Origin: Microbacteriaceae bacterium
GTDB taxonomy: Bacteria > Actinomycetota > Actinomycetes > Actinomycetales > Microbacteriaceae
Length of the DNA stretch: 64,000 nt
NCBI GenBank assembly: GCA_947486475.1
Contig: CANKTR010000005.1
Span: 1 to 64,000 of the forward strand
Reading direction: 5' to 3'
Part shown: positions 45,271 to 53,507 of the stretch, piece after piece
Numbering within the stretch: the stretch's first letter is position 1
Layout of the letters: each line of letters begins with the position of its first letter
Program-made: the position numbers and the translations under genes
The notes under the pieces: generated by a model
Seen by the model: only the letters and a program-made list of their open reading frames with translations
The model's database searches: none
Told to the model about the DNA's origin: nothing

Positions 45271-46535
45271 CCAAACTAGAAAAGTGGATCGGCACCTTTC
45301 GCTCCTCGCCGTCGATGGCTGTCACCCGCGTTGACTTAGATCAGTGTGTGCCGTGGGAGATTGTCGATGGAGTTCTGATGCGCCCAGATTCACGATTTTT
45401 TCGAGTGTTTGGTGTCGACACGAAGGAGCGCAATCAGCTCTTTATCGACCAACCCGAAGTTGGCGTTTTGGGTTTTGTCCTTGCCGACATTGCCGGCACC
45501 CGCCACATTCTTGTTCAAGCAAAAGACGAACCCGGTAACGAATTTCTTACACAAGCTGCCCCCACGGTCCAGGCGACGAAATCCAACACTGACGGTGCCC
45601 ATGGTGGTTCGGCCGTGCCGTATTTTGACTTGTTCACCGACCCAACAATCAATCGGCGGGTGCTCAACGATTCCCAATCATCCGAACACGGACAACGATT
45701 TTGGAGAAAACAGAATCGCAATGTGGCGATTGTGGTGACAGAAGCCCCACCTTTGGCAAACTCGCGTTACCAATGGTTCACTGTCCCAGAAATGCTGGAG
45801 TCGATGGACGTCGACTTTCTTGTCAACACGGATTCGCGATCCGTCTTGGCGGCAACGCCATGGGACGAACTCTGCGATCCGGACCGCGCACCCTTCGACG
45901 GCGAGACGGACTTTCACCGCGCGCTGTCGGACAGCTTTCATCACCGCGGCGAATGCGACACCTTGGTCGATTTGATGACTGATGCGGAGGCTGCAAGGGA
46001 TAAACGTCGCGAGGCCTCACGGATCGTTGCTGTATCCCCCGAACGCTTGAGTGATTCGTCGGCCAACGAGTGGGTTCGGTACATCACGGTGTCGAGCGCA
46101 AGTCGTGAGGTCGGCGAATGGGCACAGCCGATTTATGAGACGAACGCTGAAGAGAAGAACAGCCTCGTTATGGCGCGTCGACGCGGCAGGTTGGTCGTGT
46201 TGGTCCGATTGAGCGAAGAACGGGGACTTCGGACGCACGTGGAGTGGACGACGACGATCGCCGCCAACGTCGACGTTCCTCTCGTTATTGAACGATTTCT
46301 GTCGCGAGGCGTTATCAAATCGACTCTCCGGCAGACCGAGGAAGGATCACGTTTTTATCGTTCACGTGCTCAATTTGACCTCATTGACTGTGATGTCGAA
46401 GTGGACGATGTCGAACTCAGAAGTCAGGGACTCCACGCCGTGGATCTGGGGATATTCAATCAACTGTTGGGAACAAGTGCGGTGACGACGAATGAATTGA
46501 GGACCGCGGCGTCGCTGATTCTTCGCTGGCTCTAA
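45267..46535 (+). CDS. NDP-hexose 2,3-dehydratase family protein
   Basis: A 422-residue protein with the duplicated fold of EvaA/TylX3-type dTDP-4-keto-6-deoxyglucose 2,3-dehydratases, which start 2-deoxygenation of sugars. In repeat 1, [42 protein letters not shown] and [10 protein letters not shown] are conserved. Repeat 2 keeps [19 protein letters not shown] but is more worn. It starts TTG 45267 overlapping the glycosyltransferase stop. No other deoxysugar gene is in the window. The DNA is richer in A+T than its neighbours. Confidence 0.88.
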   Translation: MTKLEKWIGTFRSSPSMAVTRVDLDQCVPWEIVDGVLMRPDSRFFRVFGVDTKERNQLFIDQPEVGVLGFVLADIAGTRHILVQAKDEPGNEFLTQAAPTVQATKSNTDGAHGGSAVPYFDLFTDPTINRRVLNDSQSSEHGQRFWRKQNRNVAIVVTEAPPLANSRYQWFTVPEMLESMDVDFLVNTDSRSVLAATPWDELCDPDRAPFDGETDFHRALSDSFHHRGECDTLVDLMTDAEAARDKRREASRIVAVSPERLSDSSANEWVRYITVSSASREVGEWAQPIYETNAEEKNSLVMARRRGRLVVLVRLSEERGLRTHVEWTTTIAANVDVPLVIERFLSRGVIKSTLRQTEEGSRFYRSRAQFDLIDCDVEVDDVELRSQGLHAVDLGIFNQLLGTSAVTTNELRTAASLILRWL

Positions 46536-47020
46536 CGGAAGTTGAGGAACTGCACATCGACCGGCAAATCCTTGCCCTTGATCAAGTGCATCGTCGCCTG
46601 AAGGTCGTCACGACTCTTGGACGAGACCCGCAGTTCATCCCCTTGAATCTGGGGCTTGACCGACTTCGGGCCTTCGTCACGAATGATCTTGGCGATTTCC
46701 TTGGCGTGCTCGCTCGTGATGCCGTTCTTGACCGTGGTTTCGATTCGGTATTCCTTGCCGGATGCAAAGGGCTTGCCGACCTCGAGTGACTTCAACGAGA
46801 TGCCGCGCTTGATCAGTTTGGATTCGAGAACGTCCAACACCGCTTTGACGCGCTCTTCGCTGCTCGCGGCCAAATTGACCTTGTCCGACTTCTTTTCGAT
46901 GAGAGCGCCAACCCCCTTGAAATCGAAGCGTGTCTCGATTTCGCGTTGAGCCTGATTGACCGCGTTGTCGAGTTCCATCGGGTCGACCTTGGAAACAATG
47001 TCAAAAGAGGAATCAGCCAT
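46532..47020 (-). CDS. yajQ: YajQ-family nucleotide-binding protein (UPF0234)
   Basis: A 162-residue protein of the YajQ family, two RNP-like ferredoxin-fold domains. It starts [20 protein letters not shown], and [15 protein letters not shown] closes it as in most members. Some homologues bind cyclic di-GMP; the role here is unknown. TAAACT lies 6 nt before the ATG. Its stop overlaps that of the convergent dehydratase. Confidence 0.95.
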   Translation of the reverse strand: MADSSFDIVSKVDPMELDNAVNQAQREIETRFDFKGVGALIEKKSDKVNLAASSEERVKAVLDVLESKLIKRGISLKSLEVGKPFASGKEYRIETTVKNGITSEHAKEIAKIIRDEGPKSVKPQIQGDELRVSSKSRDDLQATMHLIKGKDLPVDVQFLNFR

Positions 47021-47026
47021 GCGCCC

Positions 47027-47032
47027 AGTTTA
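47027..47032 (-). promoter_or_regulatory. leaderless -10 box of yajQ
   Basis: TAAACT on the minus strand, 6 nt, then ATG at 47020. Confidence 0.55.
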
Positions 47033-47118
47033 GGCGCGGGTCGCAAGAACGCGTCTGCGTATTGTACGATTGTTACTTGCGCGCTTCATCGTGGATTACC
47101 TCGGTGTGGAACGCACCT

Positions 47119-47203
47119 GGTGGGTTACCCAAGCGGCCAAAGGGATCTGACTGTAACTCAGCTGGCTCAGCCTTCGGGGGTTCGAATCCCTCACCCACCA
47201 CCA
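47119..47203 (+). tRNA. tRNA-Tyr (GTA)
   Basis: The acceptor GGTGGGT pairs with ACCCACC, a long variable arm is present, the anticodon loop CTGTAAC gives GTA and the T arm is GGGTTCGAATCCC. CCA is encoded at 47201-47203. Confidence 0.95.
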
Positions 47204-47219
47204 ATCCTCAGCGATAGCG

Positions 47220-47258
47220 GCCCTGTACCTCCCGCCAACCGGGCAGGGCTACTTTGTT
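47220..47258 (+). terminator. probable terminator of tRNA-Tyr
   Basis: GCCCTG (47220-47225) and CAGGGC (47244-47249) form a stem around an 18-nt GC-rich loop, followed by TACTTTGTTT. Confidence 0.5.
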
Positions 47259-47268
47259 TATCCGGTCC

Positions 47269-47274
47269 TAGAAT
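47269..47274 (+). promoter_or_regulatory. leaderless -10 box of the P-loop gene
   Basis: TAGAAT, 6 nt, then ATG at 47281. Confidence 0.5.
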
Positions 47275-47280
47275 GAGCAA

Positions 47281-47958
47281 ATGACACGCGATCCCACGTT
47301 GCCGCACAAAATCGCGATTGCGGGTCCGGGGCGTTCGGGAACGTCGTTGCTCGTGAAGATTCTGAGCGCCGCGGGGTTGAATACCCATGGCAGTGAAACC
47401 GAGTATGACGAAGTCAATGCTGGACGTGAATCTCGAATCGGTATTGATAGCCCGTTTGACGTAGACAAAGACCCGTGGCTCTTTGCCTACGCCGAAAGCC
47501 TCTCGGATGAGGCCTGGAGTGAATATCGTGCGCTGATTATTCCAATTCGCAACCTTCGCGATGCCAGCATCAGCCGCAGCAAGAACGAACGGGTCTCTCG
47601 ACTTGTCGACAACCCAGATCTGGACCATTGGAACTGGGATACGTGGGGCGGGGCCCCCGGTGGCGCCATAGGTACGATGAACGCGCGAGAAATCAGCGGC
47701 GTCTTGTCGAGCGGGTTGTGGACTCTGATCGAGATCGCGACCGCGAAAAAAATCCCGATTGTTTTGCTTAACTTTCCGGCATTCGCGCGGGACGCAGATT
47801 ACCTCTGGACTCAATTGGGCCCTTACTTGCCCACGAGCGTCACCCGCGATGCACTTATCGATGCGTGGAAAGCCACTGTTCGTCCGGATCTTGCGCGCGA
47901 GTTCCCGTCGGGTATGTCTACGGCGACGCGCAACGAGTCGACCTCAACGGTGACCTGA
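47281..47958 (+). CDS. sulfotransferase-like P-loop protein with an abnormal C-terminus
   Basis: A 225-codon frame. IAGPGRSGTSLLVKIL near residue 12 is a PAPS/nucleotide P-loop of the kind found in sulfotransferase-like proteins of surface-polysaccharide clusters, and PIRNLRDASISRSKNERV near residue 90 resembles the 3'-phosphate loop. Up to about residue 213 (KATVRPDLAREF) it reads naturally. The last 12-15 codons are low-complexity Ser/Thr and run over the coding frame of the following glycosyltransferase fragment, which suggests the true end was lost in a fusion. Confidence 0.7.
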   Translation: MTRDPTLPHKIAIAGPGRSGTSLLVKILSAAGLNTHGSETEYDEVNAGRESRIGIDSPFDVDKDPWLFAYAESLSDEAWSEYRALIIPIRNLRDASISRSKNERVSRLVDNPDLDHWNWDTWGGAPGGAIGTMNAREISGVLSSGLWTLIEIATAKKIPIVLLNFPAFARDADYLWTQLGPYLPTSVTRDALIDAWKATVRPDLAREFPSGMSTATRNESTSTVT

Positions 47959-48584
47959 TCCATGAACGTGTAATCCAATCTCACTCGACGCACCCGAAAG
48001 TGACGACTGTCGATTTCCTCACTGCGGACATGTTCATTCTTCCCTCGGCGAGCATCATTTCGCGGGCACTGCATTCCGCGATGGGCGGCTTCCACTCGGA
48101 CCTTCGAGGATACGAGGATGACGATTTTTTCCTTAGAGCGCACTTTGCGGGATTTAGGGGCATCCACCTTGATCTGCCGGTTGTGGCGTGGACTCTGAAC
48201 CCCGACAGTTCGTCGCATTCGCCGACGATGGCGCAGAGTCGCCTGGTCTATCTGCGCCGTGTCAACGCGCTCATCGCCTCTTTGCCCGAGGCGAAACGAC
48301 ACGAGCTTGAACCACACATCTACCCGAGGTTTGTGACCCTATTTGCCTACGACCTCGTCGCTCCACTTGCTGTCGGTGATGAATTCAGAATCGCAGAGTC
48401 CCGATTTCACGAGGTGGTCGAATTGTGCCGCACGGCTGGCGTCCCCATACCCATCAACACCCGCGTCATCATCGGCATCATGAGCCTGTTGGTGTCCCTG
48501 CCTATTCCGTTGCGTCGGGCAGCGGCGCGGGCGTTACTGAGCTCAAAAATGAAGAAACTGCGGACGTCATTCCGACGACAGTGA
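47905..48584 (+). pseudogene. C-terminal half of a family 2 glycosyltransferase
   Basis: From about 47905 a frame encodes VGYVYGDAQRVDLNGDLI, TADMFILPSASIISR and GGFHSDLRGYEDDDFFLRAHFAG, the acceptor-side half of a GT-A glycosyltransferase, then a helical tail to 48584. The N-terminal nucleotide-sugar half is missing; upstream the frame merges into the P-loop gene in another phase. An ATG exists at 47865 but lies inside the P-loop coding region. I read it as a remnant after a deletion. Confidence 0.65.
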
Positions 48585-48602
48585 TGTGTTCGAACTGTTT
48601 CG

Positions 48603-48776
48603 TCAATAAAACCGATGGTCGATTTCGTCCTCATCGTCGAGGGACGGGTTCTGCGGCGTGACGAACTCGGTCGCCCAGCGACACAGCATCACGACGGCCG
48701 CGCCGACGACGAGGAAACCGCCCACCGCGATGACGAGGCCGGTGATAACGCCGAACGCGATGTTCCACGAGTCCAT
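48603..48776 (-). CDS. 57-residue single-pass membrane protein
   Basis: An ATG at 48776 opens 57 codons: MDSWNIAFGVITGLVIAVGG starts a long hydrophobic segment (about residues 6-32), followed by CRWATEFVTPQNPSLDDEDE and a short tail. TAGTCT lies 6 nt upstream of the ATG, the same leaderless signal used by its neighbours. It is divergent from the inositol-phosphatase gene. I know no family name. Confidence 0.7.
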   Translation of the reverse strand: MDSWNIAFGVITGLVIAVGGFLVVGAAVVMLCRWATEFVTPQNPSLDDEDEIDHRFY

Positions 48777-48782
48777 GTCTTG

Positions 48783-48788
48783 AGACTA
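48783..48788 (-). promoter_or_regulatory. leaderless -10 box of the 57-residue protein
   Basis: TAGTCT on the minus strand, 6 nt, then ATG at 48776. Confidence 0.5.
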
Positions 48789-48816
48789 GGCGGGGCAATT
48801 GACGCGTAACCTGCGC

Positions 48817-48822
48817 GACAAT
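48817..48822 (+). promoter_or_regulatory. probable -10 box of the inositol-phosphatase gene
   Basis: GACAAT, 6 nt, then ATG at 48829. It departs from TANNNT only at the first base. Confidence 0.35.
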
Positions 48823-48828
48823 AGAGAT

Positions 48829-49641
48829 ATGTCCGCCCAACTTCTCGAGACTGCGCTCGCCATCGCCCGCGAGGCAGCCGCGCTCGCCGCAGAGCGTCGT
48901 CGCGGGACCGTGACGGTTGCCGACAGCAAGAGTTCCTCTGTTGACGTCGTCACGGCGGTCGATCGAGAGGTCGAGGCCCTCGTCCGGCAAAGACTTACCG
49001 AACTACAGCCGGGGGACGGCTTCCTCGGGGAAGAGGGCGGTCAGACGGATCGATCGACATCCCTGACGTGGGTCGTCGATCCGATTGACGGCACGGTGAA
49101 CTATTTGTATGGCTTTCCACAGTACGCGATCAGCATCGCAGTCGTCGAGGGCGATCCAACCCCCGGCAATTGGACGGAACTCGCGGGGGTTGTCATCAAT
49201 GCGGCGAGCGGCCGCGAATTCACTGCCACTCGCGGCGGCGGTGCGTTTTCCGACGGAGTGCGACTTGCGGTCAATCGCCCCGAGTCGCTCGGGCAATCGT
49301 TGCTGTCGACGGGCTTCTCGTATTCTCGGAAGATTCGCACCCAACAGGCGCAGGTGATGGCCGTGGTCATGCCACACATTCGCGACATTCGGCGAATGGG
49401 TGCGGCGTCACTTGACCTCACCGCGTTGGCGGCTGGTCAGCTCGACATCTATTTCGAACGCATGTTGCAGCCCTGGGATCACGCGGCGGGGGTCCTCATC
49501 GCGCGCGAGGCGGGAGCCGAGATTCGGGGCTGGAACGGTTCGGCACCGGACATCGATTGGCTCCTTGCATCCCACCCCGACGTCATCGAAGAGGTCGAAT
49601 CGGTGCTCGTTGACGCGGGGGCCCATTTCGACTTCAGGTAG
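48829..49641 (+). CDS. inositol monophosphatase family protein
   Basis: A 270-residue Mg-dependent phosphatase. The metal sites are DVVTAVDREVE near residue 39, GEEGG near 67 and the signature WVVDPIDGTVNYLYG near residue 82; the second signature WDHAAGVLIAREAGA is near 215. Members act on inositol-1-phosphate, histidinol phosphate or similar; in actinobacteria a histidinol-phosphatase role is possible. The start ATG 48829 is chosen over an in-frame 48799. Confidence 0.92.
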   Translation: MSAQLLETALAIAREAAALAAERRRGTVTVADSKSSSVDVVTAVDREVEALVRQRLTELQPGDGFLGEEGGQTDRSTSLTWVVDPIDGTVNYLYGFPQYAISIAVVEGDPTPGNWTELAGVVINAASGREFTATRGGGAFSDGVRLAVNRPESLGQSLLSTGFSYSRKIRTQQAQVMAVVMPHIRDIRRMGAASLDLTALAAGQLDIYFERMLQPWDHAAGVLIAREAGAEIRGWNGSAPDIDWLLASHPDVIEEVESVLVDAGAHFDFR

Positions 49642-49661
49642 CGCCACCACCGTGTCTCGCT

Positions 49662-49667
49662 TACAAT
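49662..49667 (+). promoter_or_regulatory. -10 box of the second M23 peptidase
   Basis: TACAAT would start transcription near 49674 and leave a leader of about 23 nt with GGAGG 5 nt before GTG 49697. Confidence 0.45.
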
Positions 49668-49696
49668 TGCCAAACACGACTTTGTGCGGAGGTTCT

Positions 49697-50857
49697 GTGA
49701 CTACCGATTCTGATTCGACGCGTTCCAGCGCGGATGACGAATCGCGCGCCCAAAACCTCGATCAGCCTCTCGCGCGGCGCGAGTTGCGGCTCCGTGCCGA
49801 GCAGGCCAAGGTCGAACAGATTGCTCGAGAACGTGAACGGGAGCGGATTCGAGAGACCGCGCTGAAGCGCGCTGACGAAATCCGGCGCGAAAAGGAAGCA
49901 GCGGAAGCCCGCGAATTAGAGACCGAGCGCTTCCAAGAACAGATAAACAGCAGTCAACGGGTTCCCACGTTGTCACCAGGGTCATCACCCGCGTCCGCCG
50001 TCACCGCGGGGACTTCTGCGTCGGTGATGGCAACCTCCAGTTACGCGGACCGCGGCCATGTCGGGGCTCAGCGCCGCAAGCGGGCGGAAGAAAAAGCGCG
50101 TAAGAAGCGAGAAGCCACCGCGAAGCGATCATCACGACCGAACAAACCGCTGAAACGCACCCATCCTTTACGTAATGCGCTCGGACGAAGTTTCGTCGTC
50201 ATGGTTGTCGGTGGTTTGTTCGCGGTTCTGGCGCTTCCCGCAACCGGCTTCAATGCAGCAAATTCAGGGTGGGCTGTCGAGACCACCAGTGACGACCAGT
50301 CGGTGGAGGTCGCCGCAACCGGAACGGAAGCCGAACAGATCGCGCTCAGCGAATTCTCCGTGACGACGTATTCCGAGCTCTTGTTGCTCACCTACGGTGC
50401 GACGTTCGGTTTCAAGTATTCCGTGACGAACAGTGGAAATATCCGATGGCCGTTCCCGGTCGTCACTCCGATTTCGTCGGGGTATGGCGGACGTGCCGCT
50501 CCGTGTCTTGGATGTTCGACGCAGCACCGAGGGCTTGACTTTGACCCAGCCGATGGAACACCGTTTAATTCCATAGCTGCTGGAAAAGTCGTCGAGGTCA
50601 ACGATGACGGCTACCTCGGAAAATGGGTCGTCATCAGTCACAACGTTGGTGGTTTGGAATTCAAGAGCTTGTATGCCCACATGATTCGCGATTCGACAGG
50701 GGTAAAGGTTGGCCAAGAAGTCAAGGCAGGTGACTATATTGGGCGAGTCGGGGACTCGGGCGTCACCTCGGGTGCTCACTTGCACTTGGCTATCCTCATC
50801 AACGAGGAACCCGTCGATCCATTTGAATTCTTGAAAAAACACACTAAAGGGAACTAA
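49697..50857 (+). CDS. membrane-anchored M23 peptidase
   Basis: A 386-residue murein hydrolase-type protein. The N-terminal 150 residues are charged, Arg/Glu-rich and probably coiled coil in the cytoplasm. One transmembrane segment follows (about 163-185), then a short linker and the M23 domain with zinc motifs HRGLDFD near residue 277 and HLHLA near residue 361. An inside-charged, membrane-anchored layout is typical of actinobacterial cell-wall peptidases. GTG at 49697 is fixed by GGAGG; the open frame extends upstream to 49400 inside the previous gene. Confidence 0.88.
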   Translation: MTTDSDSTRSSADDESRAQNLDQPLARRELRLRAEQAKVEQIARERERERIRETALKRADEIRREKEAAEARELETERFQEQINSSQRVPTLSPGSSPASAVTAGTSASVMATSSYADRGHVGAQRRKRAEEKARKKREATAKRSSRPNKPLKRTHPLRNALGRSFVVMVVGGLFAVLALPATGFNAANSGWAVETTSDDQSVEVAATGTEAEQIALSEFSVTTYSELLLLTYGATFGFKYSVTNSGNIRWPFPVVTPISSGYGGRAAPCLGCSTQHRGLDFDPADGTPFNSIAAGKVVEVNDDGYLGKWVVISHNVGGLEFKSLYAHMIRDSTGVKVGQEVKAGDYIGRVGDSGVTSGAHLHLAILINEEPVDPFEFLKKHTKGN

Positions 50858-50858
50858 T

Positions 50859-50935
50859 TGGTAGCGAGGGCGGGACTCGAACCCGCGACACCACGATTAT
50901 GAGCCGTGTGCTCTAACCACCTGAGCTACCCCGCC
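50859..50935 (-). tRNA. tRNA-Met (CAT)
   Basis: On the minus strand the acceptor GGCGGGG pairs (with two G-U pairs) with CCTCGCT, the anticodon loop CTCATAA gives CAT, and CCA is encoded. The first pair G-U and an ordinary anticodon stem fit the elongator rather than the initiator, but a CAT tRNA-Ile substrate of TilS cannot be ruled out. Confidence 0.88.
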
Positions 50936-50952
50936 GCAACCTTATTAGGTCG

Positions 50953-51024
<72 letters not shown>

Positions 51025-51175
51025 GAGTGCCACGATGGCACCATGCGAGATTAGCACCTCAAACCGCTGCGGGTGAAATCCCCGACACCGCGGCCTGCGG
51101 TCCGTGCAGGTGTGGCGCCAGCACCGGCTCACCGCCCACATCACGCGACACGCCACAAACACTAGATGTAGTGAA

Positions 51176-51205
51176 ATGACACGAATGTCATTCCCGACAT
51201 ATAGT
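51176..51205 (+). promoter_or_regulatory. strong promoter of the 27-residue peptide gene
   Basis: ATGACA (51176-51181), 18-nt spacer, TATAGT (51200-51205). Two overlapping inverted repeats lie across it: AATGAC (51075+100, i.e. 51175-51180) with GTCATT (51187-51192), and ATGTC (51185-51189) with GACAT (51196-51200). They could be operators. The leader would run about 36 nt to the ribosome site. Confidence 0.6.
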
Positions 51206-51248
51206 ATTTTCCCTACGGCACCCTTGCCGCAAACCCTCAGGAGGAACT

Positions 51249-51332
51249 ATGGACTTCGACAACGACAGCGTTGGCGGCTATGCGGTTCCCGTCGACCCGA
51301 TGGACCTGCTGCAGTGCGATAGCTGCCAGTAA
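51249..51332 (+). CDS. 27-residue acidic peptide with C-terminal CxxC
   Basis: An ATG at 51249 with a near-perfect ribosome site AGGAGG (51239-51244) opens 27 codons. The product starts MDFDNDSVGGYAVPVDP and ends MDLLQCDSCQ. It has six acidic residues, no basic residue, a Gly-Gly at positions 9-10 and Cys at positions 23 and 26. It is flanked by its own strong promoter and a very strong terminator, so it is an independent transcript. I cannot assign a family. It could be a modified-peptide precursor, a metal- or redox-sensing peptide or a leader peptide; the following gene is behind the terminator. Confidence 0.7.
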   Translation: MDFDNDSVGGYAVPVDPMDLLQCDSCQ

Positions 51333-51346
51333 ATAGCTGAAGCCTC

Positions 51347-51387
51347 GAGAACCCCGACCGCTCTGATGCGGTCGGGGTTCTCTCTTT
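51347..51387 (+). terminator. very strong intrinsic terminator of the peptide gene
   Basis: GAGAACCCCGACCGC (51347-51361) and GCGGTCGGGGTTCTC (51368-51382) form a perfect 15-bp stem with loop TCTGAT, followed by TCTTT. It is 14 bases after the peptide stop. Confidence 0.92.
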
Positions 51388-51436
51388 GGCCGTCACCAAC
51401 GGCGCGGGTAGTTGAGATTCACGGAATAATGAAGTC

Positions 51437-51964
51437 ATGAGCGACGTGCGCACGCCCGACCCCGCCTGGTTTTCCGATGAGGAATTCGAGGGGATCCGTC
51501 GGCGACTTCCGCTCGTGTACGTCGAGGCCGTGCCCGTTCGTTTAGACGATGACGGTTTCGTCACAGACGTGGGTCTTCTCATTCGCGTCGATGAGTACGG
51601 CGAGATGCGCTCTGCACTCGTGGCCGGCCGCGTGAAGTTCGGTGAGTCGATTCGCGACGCCCTCAGTCGCAACCTGGAGAAAGATCTGGGGGCCCTGGCC
51701 TTTCCCCGTCTACCCAACAGTGTCGTCCCGGCGACCGTTGCCGAGTATTTTCCGTTCCCCGGTCGACTTGTTGACGAGCGCCAGCACGCGGTCTCGCTCG
51801 TGTTCGTGGTGCCGGTGACGGGCGAAGCGGAACCTCGTCAGGATACACTCGACATTCGCTGGATTCCTGTCCATGACGCCGTCCGGGAATCGATCGACGG
51901 CGAGTTTGTGGGCGGCCGCGGCGCAGTTCTTCGCGCCTCATTGGCTACCGTCTCCTACCGCTAA
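51437..51964 (+). CDS. NUDIX-like protein (DUF4916 type)
   Basis: A 175-residue protein resembling the DUF4916 branch of NUDIX hydrolases: LPLVYVEAVPVRLDDDG near residue 22 and VAGRVKFGESIRDALSRNLEKDLGA near residue 62. The canonical Nudix box GX5EX7REUXEEXGU is only partly kept: the second part reads ALSRNLEKDLG instead of REUXEEXG, so hydrolase activity is doubtful. ATG 51437 follows a TGAAG site. It lies behind the peptide-gene terminator. Confidence 0.75.
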   Translation: MSDVRTPDPAWFSDEEFEGIRRRLPLVYVEAVPVRLDDDGFVTDVGLLIRVDEYGEMRSALVAGRVKFGESIRDALSRNLEKDLGALAFPRLPNSVVPATVAEYFPFPGRLVDERQHAVSLVFVVPVTGEAEPRQDTLDIRWIPVHDAVRESIDGEFVGGRGAVLRASLATVSYR

Positions 51965-52091
51965 CGCTCGAATCACCGCGCGAGAAGCGCACCTACCCCC
52001 ATTTGATTGCGTGTGAGCCTGTTTGACGCACGTTGCCTGTGATTTCGCGCGAGAATAACGCAATAGTCTGTCGTTTTGGTGCCTTTGGTCG

Positions 52092-52102
52092 TACAGTAAT
52101 CT
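52092..52102 (+). promoter_or_regulatory. candidate -10 boxes of the decarboxylase gene
   Basis: TACAGT (52092-52097) and TAATCT (52097-52102) overlap; either gives a leader of about 20 nt ending in GGAGG before ATG 52126. A 10-bp direct repeat CGCGCGAGAA (near 51978 and 52047) lies upstream. Confidence 0.35.
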
Positions 52103-52125
52103 CTGTTCACTTTGATGGAGGCCCG

Positions 52126-53505
52126 ATGACTAACCCCCTGCGCATGCACATTCACGACGACGCTACGGCGGCGCTTCGGGAACGCATCTTTGACTACGCT
52201 CGTGACCGCATGCAGCTGGACCCTCCGCCGTTGGACAAGGGAATGCCCTTTGCCGAGATGCGAGCCATCATGCCCGACACAGTGACCGAGACCGGAATCG
52301 GTGGCGACAGGGCTCTTGACCTTTTCGGCGAGATCCTCGCCCCGGCGTCTATGTCGACCGACCACCCCGCGATGGTGTCCTTCATCCCCGTCGCACCGAC
52401 CGAAGCATCTATCTTGTTCGACCTCGTCGTTTCGGCCTCGTGCATCTTTGGCGGGTCATGGCTCGAAGGCGCCGGCGCGATCTACGCCGAAAACGAAGTG
52501 CTGAAGTTCCTTGCCACCGAGGCTGGTCTGCCGGACGGGGCTGGCGGGGTCTTCGTCCAAGGGGGGACCAACGGAAACCTGTCGGCTCTTGTTGCCGCCC
52601 GTTTCGACGCCGAGCACCGGTTGGCGGAAGCCGGAAAGTCACGACCCACCCGCTGGTGTTTTGTGACGTCAGACGAAGCGCACTCATCGCTTGCCCACTC
52701 CGCTCGGGTCATGGATGTCGATGTCATCAAGGTTCCCGTCGGAGCCGACGGTCGTATGACCGGGACCGACATCGAGAAGGCGGTCGACGGTTCGTGGGAC
52801 AGTGTCTTTGCCATCGTCGCTACCGGGGGAACCACGAATTGTGGCATTGTCGACGACATCGCGTCGGTCGTCACGACCGCAAAGGAACACGGCATCTGGG
52901 TCCACGTCGATGGCGCCTACGGACTCGCGGGAATGTTCGCACCGAGCACCAAGCCACTCTTTGCCGGAATGGCCGATGTCGACTCGTTCATCGTCGACCC
53001 ACACAAGTGGCTGTACGCACCCTACGACTCGTGTGCACTGATCTATCGGAACCCCTCAATTGGTCGCGGCGCCCACACACAGCACGCGTCGTACCTCGAT
53101 GTTCTGACCGATACCGACGAGTGGAATCCATCGGATTTCGCCGTGCACCTGTCGCGCCGCGCCCGCGGTTTGCCGCTGTGGTTTTCGCTCGCGACGCACG
53201 GAGTCGCCGCCTACCGTGAGGCAATCGAATCCAACAACATCGTTGCGCGCGAAATTGCCGACGTCGTTCGCAACAGCGACCACCTGGAACTCGTGCGCGA
53301 CCCGATGCTCTCGGTCGTCGTGTTCCGCCGCATCGGGTGGACCCAAGCGGACTACACCGCGTGGAGTGACGAACTCTGGGAGTCCGGTAAAGCCGCGTGC
53401 TTTCCGTCGAAGTACAAGGGCGAACCGGTTTTGCGATTTGCCATTGTCAACCCCCGCACGACCATCGACATCCTCATGGAACTTGTCGAAAGCCTCAAGG
53501 GTTAA
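52126..53505 (+). CDS. PLP-dependent group II amino acid decarboxylase
   Basis: A 459-residue fold-type I decarboxylase. The PLP lysine lies in VDPHKWLYAPYD near residue 288, GGTNGNLSAL near 147 binds the phosphate, and WVHVDGAYGLAG near 260 carries the PLP-contacting Asp. Members act on glutamate, aromatic amino acids or 2,4-diaminobutyrate; sequence alone does not decide. The next gene, 2 nt downstream, is agmatine deiminase, so an amine product is likely part of one pathway. Confidence 0.88.
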   Translation: MTNPLRMHIHDDATAALRERIFDYARDRMQLDPPPLDKGMPFAEMRAIMPDTVTETGIGGDRALDLFGEILAPASMSTDHPAMVSFIPVAPTEASILFDLVVSASCIFGGSWLEGAGAIYAENEVLKFLATEAGLPDGAGGVFVQGGTNGNLSALVAARFDAEHRLAEAGKSRPTRWCFVTSDEAHSSLAHSARVMDVDVIKVPVGADGRMTGTDIEKAVDGSWDSVFAIVATGGTTNCGIVDDIASVVTTAKEHGIWVHVDGAYGLAGMFAPSTKPLFAGMADVDSFIVDPHKWLYAPYDSCALIYRNPSIGRGAHTQHASYLDVLTDTDEWNPSDFAVHLSRRARGLPLWFSLATHGVAAYREAIESNNIVAREIADVVRNSDHLELVRDPMLSVVVFRRIGWTQADYTAWSDELWESGKAACFPSKYKGEPVLRFAIVNPRTTIDILMELVESLKG

Positions 53506-53507
53506 TC

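Noticed and set aside
47119..47203. Genomic island attachment site at tRNA-Tyr
   Set aside because: No integrase, transposase or direct repeat of the tRNA 3' end is visible near the decayed glycan genes.
51437..51964. Operon of the 27-residue peptide with the NUDIX-like gene
   Set aside because: A perfect 15-bp terminator with a T-rich tail separates them, so co-expression would need strong read-through.
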